Shown: positions 35,767 to 43,706 of the stretch, in pieces
Layout of the letters: each line of letters starts with the position of its first letter
Position numbering within the stretch: the first letter of the stretch is position 1
DNA from: Candidatus Cloacimonadota bacterium
GTDB lineage: Bacteria; Cloacimonadota; Cloacimonadia; Cloacimonadales; TCS61
Direction of reading: 5' to 3'
DNA: 54,154 nt
Assembly: GCA_023137125.1 (NCBI GenBank)
Contig: JAGLPW010000096.1
Location: 1-54,154 of the forward strand
Position numbers and translations under genes: made by a program
Notes under the pieces: model-generated
What the model was told of the DNA's origin: nothing
Database searches by the model: none
What the model saw: only the letters and a program-made list of their open reading frames with translations

Positions 35767-37083
35767 CTACTTGAGAAGAACCATCTTCTGTACTCTCACA
35801 TATCCATCACCTTTCAGTTTGTAGAAATAAATACCACCTGAAACAGGTTTACCAAATTCATCAGTTCCGTTCCAAGTAATTGAATGCTGACCGGCTGAAA
35901 GCTGATCACTTACAAGCTGTTTTACTTTCTGTCCTTTGATATTGTAGATATTGAGTGAAACCTGTGAATTCTCTTTTAAAGAATAATTTATTGTTGTAGT
36001 AGGATTAAATGGATTAGGATAGTTAGATAGTGAAATAGAATACTTTATTTCAGTTATTTCATTATTTGAAGCAGAAGTTAGATTTGTTGCTAAAAACACA
36101 CCTATATCTGTGCCTACCATAAAATTTGAAGTGTTAACAGGATAAAACTCAAAGCAATAAACATCATTAATTCCAAGTCCGGTACCAATTTGTTGAATTT
36201 GCCCATTTTCTTCAGGTTCGACTAAAAATATTCCTTCTCCATATTTACAACCAACAACTAAATATCCTTCATACTCATAAATCCTATTGAGATTAAAAAA
36301 ACAATTAATGAAAGTTAAATTTGTAATTTCTCCGTTTTCATATTCAACTCTATAAACTGCATCACTAAAACAACCTTCAACGCAAGCAATATAAACTTCG
36401 TCATTATTTGGATAATTACGAATATATATATCATTAATTCTAAGTGGAGCTTCAAACGAATTGAAACTTCCTTCATTTTCGATATATATTTCATATCCTG
36501 CAGAAACAAAGAGAGTTCCATCTCCATTTTCTTCAATATCACTTACATCTTTAAAATTAAAAAAATCTATCGCTGTCCAATTATCACCGTTATTTGAATG
36601 TAGAAGACCACCAAGCATGTTCCAGGATCCATAACCAAAATAAAAACCGGAAGAGAGTTTTTTTACAAAATGTGGGAAAGCCTCGCAATATGTCACAAGT
36701 TCAAATTCTTGTGTAGTTACGTCAAATTCATACAATCCATCACTAAACGAACCCCAACCAAAAACACAAAAAATCCTTTCATTTGGATTGTCCGGAACAA
36801 TTGAAATTGCTCCAATGTTTGATGCAATAGAATAAATATTTAAAGAATCTTGATTTGTGAAATATGCTAAACCTCCATCATTTCCGGGTAATGCAAAGAG
36901 TAATCCATATTCAGAAATCCCGGATATTGATGAGAATTTCATATCAACTACAGGCCTATCGATCATTTGATACAGTTGGTTCCAATCTCTAATTTGAGAA
37001 AATAGTGTTGAACTGAATAGAGATAAAATTACAATAATAAAACAGTTAATTTTTTTTTTAGATAAATAATTATTTAACAACAT
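35767..37083 (-). CDS. Secreted propeller-like protein with T9SS tail (438 aa)
   Basis: An N-terminal signal segment (about 12-30, CFIIVILSLFSSTLFSQ) precedes a beta-rich region with propeller-like repeats (GLLFALPGNDGGLAYF, LFVSAGYEIYIENEGSFNSF, GYLVVGCKYGEGIFLVEPEE) and the FlgD-like/T9SS tail (NYPNPFNPTTTINYSLKENS ... SGGIYFYKLKGDGYVRVQKM). The 3' half of this gene has a decayed copy at 45818-46335. It belongs to a different repeat type from the DDxHxLCxY family at 23-31 kb. Function is unknown; likely surface-associated. Confidence 0.78.
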   Translation of the reverse strand: MLLNNYLSKKKINCFIIVILSLFSSTLFSQIRDWNQLYQMIDRPVVDMKFSSISGISEYGLLFALPGNDGGLAYFTNQDSLNIYSIASNIGAISIVPDNPNERIFCVFGWGSFSDGLYEFDVTTQEFELVTYCEAFPHFVKKLSSGFYFGYGSWNMLGGLLHSNNGDNWTAIDFFNFKDVSDIEENGDGTLFVSAGYEIYIENEGSFNSFEAPLRINDIYIRNYPNNDEVYIACVEGCFSDAVYRVEYENGEITNLTFINCFFNLNRIYEYEGYLVVGCKYGEGIFLVEPEENGQIQQIGTGLGINDVYCFEFYPVNTSNFMVGTDIGVFLATNLTSASNNEITEIKYSISLSNYPNPFNPTTTINYSLKENSQVSLNIYNIKGQKVKQLVSDQLSAGQHSITWNGTDEFGKPVSGGIYFYKLKGDGYVRVQKMVLLK

Positions 37084-37667
37084 AATAACCTCGTTTCTTT
37101 GTTAAAAATTAAGCATCTTTCCTTTTAAAACAAATTAAAATATTCATTAACTTATCTACGAAATAACAAAATTACTGATAACAATTATATCCTCGTTCAA
37201 GTTCGGTGATCCTCCTGATTTGGGAATATATTCGAACTTTATTACTAGTTCTATTCTAACCACCAATGTAAAACCGTAAGCATAGAAATTAACAATTTGC
37301 GCTGAATAATTATCAAAAATAGTAGTATTTAACCAGTTAAATAAGAAAAGCCGTTACAGCCTACAATTTAGGGCTTGTGGAGTTTGCAAACACAAAGATA
37401 ACGTAGATTTAACTAAAAAGTTGCAGCAGTTTGGCATTTCTGAATAAATTGTTGCAGCAGTTTGGCATAAAATGCGAGAAAGCGTGAAAATTCTTGACAA
37501 AATAATTATTAGAAAACAAGTAAAAAAAAGATATAATAAATATTAGTTCTATTCGAGTCAATGAAAACTTAATTTGATTTCTCACTGATATGCAACATGG
37601 AATCTACATGAAGTTTTATGAATTTATTATTTATGTTTTAACTTAATTGAATAGTGAGGGCTAAATA
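37084..37667. promoter_or_regulatory. Divergent intergenic region with duplicated 18-bp element
   Basis: This 584-nt gap separates the minus-strand secreted protein from the plus-strand TonB receptor. GTTGCAGCAGTTTGGCAT occurs twice (37420-37437 and 37451-37468), 31 nt apart. TATAAT (37532-37537) with TTAGAA 17 nt upstream is a possible sigma-70-type promoter 130 nt before the receptor gene, and a TTGACA lies at 37494. No ORF with a ribosome site was found in the gap. Confidence 0.4.
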
Positions 37668-39647
37668 ATGATTAAGAAAAAATTCCTTAAAAAACTATTG
37701 ATATTCATTCTCATTATTTTATATAGCATAACATTATATTCACAGAATAAGAGTTTAGATGAACTGTTAAATCTTAATATTGAAGAATTGATGAATTTGG
37801 AAGTTGTAAGTGCAACTAAAACAGTGCAGAGGATCTATGATGTTCCAGCTACAGTACGCGTTATCACCTCCAGGCAAATCGCAGATAGAGGATATATTAC
37901 CTTAGATGAAGCTCTTTCTGACCTGCCAGGATTTCAATTTAGAAATATTCTCGGTTTTAACAGTTATGTTTTTCAACGAGGAGTTCCCAGTCAGAACAAT
38001 TTAATCCTGGTGCTGGTCGAGGGAATTCAGATAAATGAGTTGAACTCCGGTGGTTTCTATGGAGGCGCTCAATACAATCTCTCTAATGTTGAAAGAATCG
38101 AAGTAGTTTATGGACCTGCTTCTGCTCTTTACGGTTCAAATGCAATTTCATGTATCATCAATATTATTACTAAGGATCCTGAAGATAACAAAGGATTGAA
38201 TGTTAGTGCCCTCTGTGGAACTTTCAATACGCTGAATACTGATCTCAGCTATGGGTATTATAATGAGAAAAGTGATTTCGGATTTCTTTTTTCCGGAATG
38301 TTCAAACAATCAGAGAAAGCTGACTTATCCGGTGAAGAAGGTGATAATAATTGGACTGAGAATATGGAAAATTTTGAGGATGATCTATCCTTCGATGTCA
38401 AAATAACCTATAAAAATTTCACTTCCGGGATTATCTTCCAAGACAAACAGGCTTCCCGTACTACTAATTATCGAACCATAAATAGTCTGTATTTGGACAA
38501 GAATACGATTTGGCATATCAGGTTCATCAATGGTTATCTGAAGCATGTTTATGATAAGAATGAGCAATGGTCGCTTTCATCACAATTGTATTACAGGAAT
38601 GCTACAGTAATGGATAATACAATTGGTAAAATCGATACAGTTCAGGTTGGGTATTTTAGACCAAACTATTTAATGGGTTTCGAAAGTACATTAGATTATT
38701 CTCCTCTACAGAATTTAAACTTAGTATGTGGTGTAGTTATTGAACAGGAGCATTTATCTAAAAAATTTTCTTATTCTTATAGCGATTCTCCGGAACAGAC
38801 TCCTGATGCACCTTCTGAACCTGAGATGGAAAGTAACGAACTTCAAAGCATATATTTACAAGCTCAATATTCATTTATAAAATCGTTACAATTAACCACA
38901 GGTGTACGTTTTGACAACAGCAGCATATATGATCAGGTCTTAACTCCTCGTGTGGGTATGGTCTATAATAGGAAACATCTAACAGCTAAACTACTATATA
39001 TGGAAGCGTTCCGTGCACCTAAACCCTGGGATTTTAATTGGGGGGATGGAAATCCTGAACTTGAACCAGAACGGATGAATTCATTGGAAGCTGTTCTGAC
39101 CTATGATTTCATTGAAAACCTACGCATAGAAGCATCTATATATAGAAATAATATCTATGACATTTTAGAAAAGGATATTAACATGAATATGTGGGTCAAC
39201 CTTGGAGAACTCGAAACTAAAGGATTTGAGTTGGTTCTAAACTATTATTCTCCCAAATTCATACCATACTTCAACTATACATATAACGAATCTCAATATG
39301 ATACTGGAAATAAAGTACCTGAGATAGCTAAACACAGTTTTAACATCGGAACTCAGTACTCCTTTACAGATAAATTCAAGATCAATGTGAACGGTAATTA
39401 TCTTGGAAGTCGGAAGAATCCTCATATCATTCCTGTTACCGGCAACGATATCGTGAATCCAGCATTTATACTTAATTCAGTTCTCACATGCTCCAGCTTC
39501 CACAACCTGAACATTCAATTAATCATCAAGAATATTCTTGATACGGAATATTATCACACATCGAACCGTTCAAATCCAGATTATTTAGTATCACGGTATC
39601 GTCAGTCCCAAAGAACTATAATGCTGAAAATTGGATATCGAATATAG
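37668..39647 (+). CDS. TonB-dependent outer-membrane receptor
   Basis: 659 aa. A signal peptide (about 1-25, ending LYSQ) is followed by the plug domain (about 40-175: VVSATKTVQRIYDVPATVRV, LDEALSDLPGFQFR, VERIEVVYGPASALYGSNAI, NIITKDP) and a beta-barrel with alternating aromatic strands ending in YRQSQRTIMLKIGYRI, with the terminal aromatic region expected for barrel assembly. It imports a substrate using TonB energy; the substrate cannot be told from sequence. It is the first gene of a signalling operon and is followed at once by a YfiR-like gene, an arrangement often seen where receptor and kinase respond to one envelope signal. Confidence 0.9.
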   Translation: MIKKKFLKKLLIFILIILYSITLYSQNKSLDELLNLNIEELMNLEVVSATKTVQRIYDVPATVRVITSRQIADRGYITLDEALSDLPGFQFRNILGFNSYVFQRGVPSQNNLILVLVEGIQINELNSGGFYGGAQYNLSNVERIEVVYGPASALYGSNAISCIINIITKDPEDNKGLNVSALCGTFNTLNTDLSYGYYNEKSDFGFLFSGMFKQSEKADLSGEEGDNNWTENMENFEDDLSFDVKITYKNFTSGIIFQDKQASRTTNYRTINSLYLDKNTIWHIRFINGYLKHVYDKNEQWSLSSQLYYRNATVMDNTIGKIDTVQVGYFRPNYLMGFESTLDYSPLQNLNLVCGVVIEQEHLSKKFSYSYSDSPEQTPDAPSEPEMESNELQSIYLQAQYSFIKSLQLTTGVRFDNSSIYDQVLTPRVGMVYNRKHLTAKLLYMEAFRAPKPWDFNWGDGNPELEPERMNSLEAVLTYDFIENLRIEASIYRNNIYDILEKDINMNMWVNLGELETKGFELVLNYYSPKFIPYFNYTYNESQYDTGNKVPEIAKHSFNIGTQYSFTDKFKINVNGNYLGSRKNPHIIPVTGNDIVNPAFILNSVLTCSSFHNLNIQLIIKNILDTEYYHTSNRSNPDYLVSRYRQSQRTIMLKIGYRI

Positions 39648-39669
39648 TTTTAAGGAGAAGAATCAGGTC

Positions 39670-40224
39670 ATGAAATTTTTTTTAATATTTCTAAGTATGA
39701 GTATTATCTCTCTGTATCTTTTGGCAGATGAAAATAATAACAATGAAAATAACATTGAATACAAAATGAAAGCAGTTTTTGTCTTCAATTTTACAAAATA
39801 TATACAATGGCCAGATAATGATACTTCCGAAACTTTTGAAATTGCAATTATTGGAAATAGCAACATCATTAATCCCTTGAAAGAGATAGCAAAAAATAAA
39901 TTGATTAATAAAAAAAAAATAAAAATAATATCCTGCAAAGATATACAAGATATTAACATCCCGCATATCCTTTTTATCTCAACATCAGAAAAGAAGAACT
40001 TAGATAAGATTTTACAAAAAGTTAAGAATAAAAATATTTTAACAATTAGTGATTCTAAAGAATTTGCTAACAAAGGTGTTACTATCAATTTTGTAATAGT
40101 AAAGGGAAAAATAAAATTTGAAATAAATACCCATGCAATTGAAAGTACAGGATTACAAATTAGTTCTCAATTACTAAAATTAGCGATATTAGTACAAGAA
40201 AAAGGAGAACAATCAAATGATTAG
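39670..40224 (+). CDS. YfiR/DUF4154-family periplasmic protein
   Basis: 184 aa from the ATG at 39670, where a signal peptide begins (MKFFLIFLSMSIISLYLLA); a longer frame would start inside the receptor gene. Family features are YKMKAVFVFNFTKYIQWPDN near the N-terminus, FEIAIIGNSNIINPLKEIA, then PHILFISTSEKKNLDKIL and GVTINFVIVKGKIKFEINTH, ending GLQISSQLLKLAIL. This is the classic DUF4154/YfiR layout. YfiR of Pseudomonas is known to bind and silence the periplasmic CHASE8 domain of the cyclase YfiN. Here the next gene, overlapping by 8 nt, is a CHASE8-like histidine kinase, so the protein is predicted to control that kinase. Confidence 0.88.
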   Translation: MKFFLIFLSMSIISLYLLADENNNNENNIEYKMKAVFVFNFTKYIQWPDNDTSETFEIAIIGNSNIINPLKEIAKNKLINKKKIKIISCKDIQDINIPHILFISTSEKKNLDKILQKVKNKNILTISDSKEFANKGVTINFVIVKGKIKFEINTHAIESTGLQISSQLLKLAILVQEKGEQSND

Positions 40225-43200
40225 TGTGAAAAATTTATCCATCAAAAATAAACTAATTTTAATGCAATTAATAACCACAGTTTTTGTACTTTTAATTTAT
40301 AGTACATTTCTTTTTTTTAATAATATGCAGATGTATAGAAAGTCAATTGTCAATCAATTGACATCTATGGCACAATTAATTGGCACTAATAGTGTTTCTG
40401 CTTTAAATTTTTTAGATAATGCAGCAGCAGAAGAGATACTTTTATCTCTTACTAAAGAAGAGGACATTGTTAATGCCTGGATTTATGATGCAGATGAAAA
40501 TCTTTTTGCTAAGTATAGTAAAGATGGATATACAAATTTTATTTTCCCAAAAATTAAAAAAGAATCACATGAATTTGGTAGTGAATTTGTTATTCTATCT
40601 AAAAGAATTTTGCAAGATGACGAATATATTGGTATGATTTCGTTACGATTAGATATGAGACAATTTCAACATAATGTAGAACAAAATATTATAATAGCAT
40701 TTTTTGTATTGTTTTTGGGAATAATTATTACTCTATTTTTATCTATAATATCACAAAAAAGTATTTCAAATCCTATTCTGCGATTAGCTGAAGCAGTAAG
40801 AAATGTATCTAAGACTGGGAACTATACAATTCGGATTGAAAAAGAGAGTAAGGATGAAATTGGAACTCTTTATGACGGTTTTAATAACATGCTGGAGCAA
40901 ATTAATATTAGAGAAGTGGAAAGAGACATAGCAGAAACAGCATTACGTGAAAATGAGCAACTTCTTCAGAGTATCATCGATAATTCTACTTCAGTTATCT
41001 ATATCAAAGACATTCAGAGTAAGTACATCCTAATTAACAAGCAATATGAAAAATTATTCCATATAGAAAAAAAGGAAATAATCGGTAAAACAGATTATAA
41101 TGTTTTTTCTGAAGATATTGCCACTTCGTTGGAAGAAAATGATAGAAAGGTCATAGAATCAAAAATTCCAATGATATTTGAAGAAAATATTTTGCACGAT
41201 GATGGTATTCATACTTATGTTTCCAATAAATTCCCCCTGCTCGATTCTACTGGAATTCCAAAAGCAATTTGCGGGATTTCAACTGATATAACAAACCGTA
41301 AACAGGCAGAGGAAGAGATTAAAAAAGCGAAAGAACAATTGCAGGCTATGTTAGATGCAGTTCCCGGTGTTATCTCCTGGATAGATTCAGATTTGAAATA
41401 TTTAGGTGCTAACCGTTATCTTCTAGAAAGTTTGAATTTAACTCCTTCAGAATTGATCGGTAAAAAAGTTGGCTTTTTACAAACCAGCAGAGATTTTATG
41501 AATTTCGTGACAAAATTCTTCAAAAGCGAAAAAAAACAGAACTCAAAAGAAATTAAATCCATCGTAAATAATACTTCACTGTATTATCTGACAATCGGTC
41601 AAAAATATTTGCAGAATAAAGCTGCTGTATTTGTAGGAATCGATATCACAGAACGTAAAAAGACGGAAAAAGAAATCAATTTCCTGGCTCACTCAATAAA
41701 AAGTATTTCCGAATGTGTAAGCATAACAGATCTGGAAAACAAAATATTATTTGTTAATAAATCATTTCTTAAAACCTATGGCTATAAAGAACATGAACTA
41801 ATCGGAAAAAATATTAACCTTATTCGTTCGAAAAAAAATTCACCAGAACTTCTCGATCAAATTCAACCTGCAACTCTTACAAAGGGCTGGCATGGTGAAT
41901 TATTAAATACACGAAAAGACGGAAGTGAATTTCCAATTTCTCTTTCCACCTCATTTACTCGAGATGATGATGGTAAACCCATTGCATTAATTGGAATAGC
42001 TACAGACATTACAGAACCAAAAAAAATAGAAAAGGAATTAACAAAACACCGTGAACACTTAGAAGAACTGGTAAAAAATCGTACTCGGGAATTAGTAAAA
42101 ATCAATAAGGAACTGGAGATCGAGAAAGCTAATATTGATAAATTATTTGAAACTGCTCAAGAAGCAATTGTGATGGCAGATAAAGATGGTCGAATACTTC
42201 GTGTAAATAAAGAATTCACGAAATTGTTTAAATATTCATTTGATGAAGTACTTGGTAATTCAATAGATGATTTGATTGTTCCAGAGGATTATCATGAAGA
42301 AGCTGCATTAATAACGAAGAAAGTAGTAACTGGTGAGAAAGTTACTATTGAGACTATTCGCAGAAACAAGAATGGTATATCTATTCAGGTTTCAGTTCTT
42401 GCAGCACCCATTATTGTTGATGATAAACTTGAAGCAATATATGCTATCTATCAAGATATCACAAACCGTAAACTGGCCGAAGCAGCTTTAGAGGAGCGAG
42501 CTATAAAATTGACTGAAGTGAACATACGACTTAAAGAAGCTGATCTTCTTAAATCTGTATTTCTTGCTAATATGAGTCATGAATTAAGGACTCCACTTAA
42601 CTCCATTATTGGTTTCACAAGTATACTTCTAATGGGAATGAGTGGGAGTATAAACGAAGAACAGAAAAAACAGCTCAATTTAGTGAAGAACAGTTCCAAA
42701 CATCTTCTTAGTCTGATAAATGAAATACTGGATATTTCCAAAATTGAAGCTGGGAAAGTCGAACTCTTTATTGAGGAATTCAAACTCGATGATATTGTTG
42801 GAGAGGTGATAGAGAGTTTCTTGCCAGTATTAAATGAAAAAGGATTGAAATTTCTCAAAGACAAACAATTGGGTATTACTCTTCATAGCGATAAAAGACG
42901 TTTCAAACAGGTCTTGATGAATCTTGTATCTAATGCTGTAAAATTCACTGAACAAGGAAGTATAAGAATCGATGCCAGAGTTTCAAAATCTAACAATCTT
43001 GAAATATGTGTAACTGATACAGGAATAGGGATAAAAGAAGAAGATATGGATAAACTTTTTAAATCCTTTCAGCAGATTGATATGTCATCTAGTAAAAAGT
43101 ATGAAGGAACTGGTCTTGGATTACATTTATCAAAGAAACTTGTTATCTTGATGGGTGGTGATATGTCTGCAAAAAGTGAATATGGCAAGGGAAGCAAATT

Positions 43201-43246
43201 CACTCTTGTAATACCACTAAAATATAGTGAGGAAATTAAAAAATGA
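40217..43246 (+). CDS. CHASE8-HAMP-PAS(x4) sensor histidine kinase
   Basis: 1009 aa. There are two membrane segments (about 13-33 and 157-178) flanking a periplasmic CHASE8-like domain (MAQLIGTNSVSALNFLDNAA, EEDIVNAWIYDADENLFAKY), then HAMP (about 180-235), four PAS domains (about 245-365, 372-480, 485-600, 625-750; DITNRKQAEEEIKKA and similar ends) and a kinase core. His788 lies in LANMSHELRTPLNSIIGF; N box NLVSNAVKFTEQGS, G1 VTDTGIGIKEEDM and G2 YEGTGLGLHLSKKLV are intact. The start overlaps the YfiR-like gene by 8 nt, and the stop overlaps a CheY-like gene (ATGA). It has no receiver of its own and probably uses the next two gene products. Confidence 0.93.
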   Translation: MISVKNLSIKNKLILMQLITTVFVLLIYSTFLFFNNMQMYRKSIVNQLTSMAQLIGTNSVSALNFLDNAAAEEILLSLTKEEDIVNAWIYDADENLFAKYSKDGYTNFIFPKIKKESHEFGSEFVILSKRILQDDEYIGMISLRLDMRQFQHNVEQNIIIAFFVLFLGIIITLFLSIISQKSISNPILRLAEAVRNVSKTGNYTIRIEKESKDEIGTLYDGFNNMLEQINIREVERDIAETALRENEQLLQSIIDNSTSVIYIKDIQSKYILINKQYEKLFHIEKKEIIGKTDYNVFSEDIATSLEENDRKVIESKIPMIFEENILHDDGIHTYVSNKFPLLDSTGIPKAICGISTDITNRKQAEEEIKKAKEQLQAMLDAVPGVISWIDSDLKYLGANRYLLESLNLTPSELIGKKVGFLQTSRDFMNFVTKFFKSEKKQNSKEIKSIVNNTSLYYLTIGQKYLQNKAAVFVGIDITERKKTEKEINFLAHSIKSISECVSITDLENKILFVNKSFLKTYGYKEHELIGKNINLIRSKKNSPELLDQIQPATLTKGWHGELLNTRKDGSEFPISLSTSFTRDDDGKPIALIGIATDITEPKKIEKELTKHREHLEELVKNRTRELVKINKELEIEKANIDKLFETAQEAIVMADKDGRILRVNKEFTKLFKYSFDEVLGNSIDDLIVPEDYHEEAALITKKVVTGEKVTIETIRRNKNGISIQVSVLAAPIIVDDKLEAIYAIYQDITNRKLAEAALEERAIKLTEVNIRLKEADLLKSVFLANMSHELRTPLNSIIGFTSILLMGMSGSINEEQKKQLNLVKNSSKHLLSLINEILDISKIEAGKVELFIEEFKLDDIVGEVIESFLPVLNEKGLKFLKDKQLGITLHSDKRRFKQVLMNLVSNAVKFTEQGSIRIDARVSKSNNLEICVTDTGIGIKEEDMDKLFKSFQQIDMSSSKKYEGTGLGLHLSKKLVILMGGDMSAKSEYGKGSKFTLVIPLKYSEEIKK

Positions 43247-43602
43247 AAAGAGTATTAGTAATTGAAGATAACGAGAATAATCTTTATTTGATCAGGTTTA
43301 TCTTAGAAAAAAACGGATATGAGGTTATAGAAGCAAGGGATGGTCTTATTGGAGTTAAGTTAGCTTTAGAAGAAAAGCCTTATTTAATATTGATGGATAT
43401 ACAACTACCTGTACTTAATGGATATGAAGCAATGAAAAAGATTCGATCTTTTAAGGAAACAAAGGATATACCAATAATTGCTTTAACTTCCTATGCAATG
43501 GTAGGAGATAAAGAAAAAGCACTAAATATGGGTTTTACTGGATATATCGAAAAACCTATTAATCCTGAAACCATTATTGTGGAAATTGAAAAATATTTAT
43601 GA
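43243..43602 (+). CDS. Stand-alone response-regulator receiver protein
   Basis: 119 aa, a single receiver domain. It has the acidic pair in VIEDNENNLY, phospho-acceptor Asp52 in LILMDIQLPVLNGYEA, Thr/Ser in IIALTSYAM and Lys in GYIEKPINPE. It overlaps the kinase stop by 4 nt (ATGA), so translation is coupled. It resembles the DivK/Rcp1-like receivers commonly encoded after multi-PAS kinases and may relay phosphate to another protein. There is no output domain. Confidence 0.93.
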   Translation: MKRVLVIEDNENNLYLIRFILEKNGYEVIEARDGLIGVKLALEEKPYLILMDIQLPVLNGYEAMKKIRSFKETKDIPIIALTSYAMVGDKEKALNMGFTGYIEKPINPETIIVEIEKYL

Positions 43603-43706
43603 TATTTTAGTAAATAGAGTGAAAATTATAGATAAGAAAAAACTGATTTTCTTGAAAAATAGTGACTAATCAAAATAGTAAAGTTATTGATTGTGGGGGT
43701 TTAACA

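Noticed and set aside
37420-37468. Possible two-unit CRISPR array
   Set aside because: The repeat is only 18 bp, the spacer is 13 bp, there are just two copies and no cas genes are present.
37430-37475. Sigma-54 promoter at TTTGGCATAAAATGCGAG
   Set aside because: GG and GC are 8 nt apart rather than 10, and the first repeat copy has no GC at the right place.
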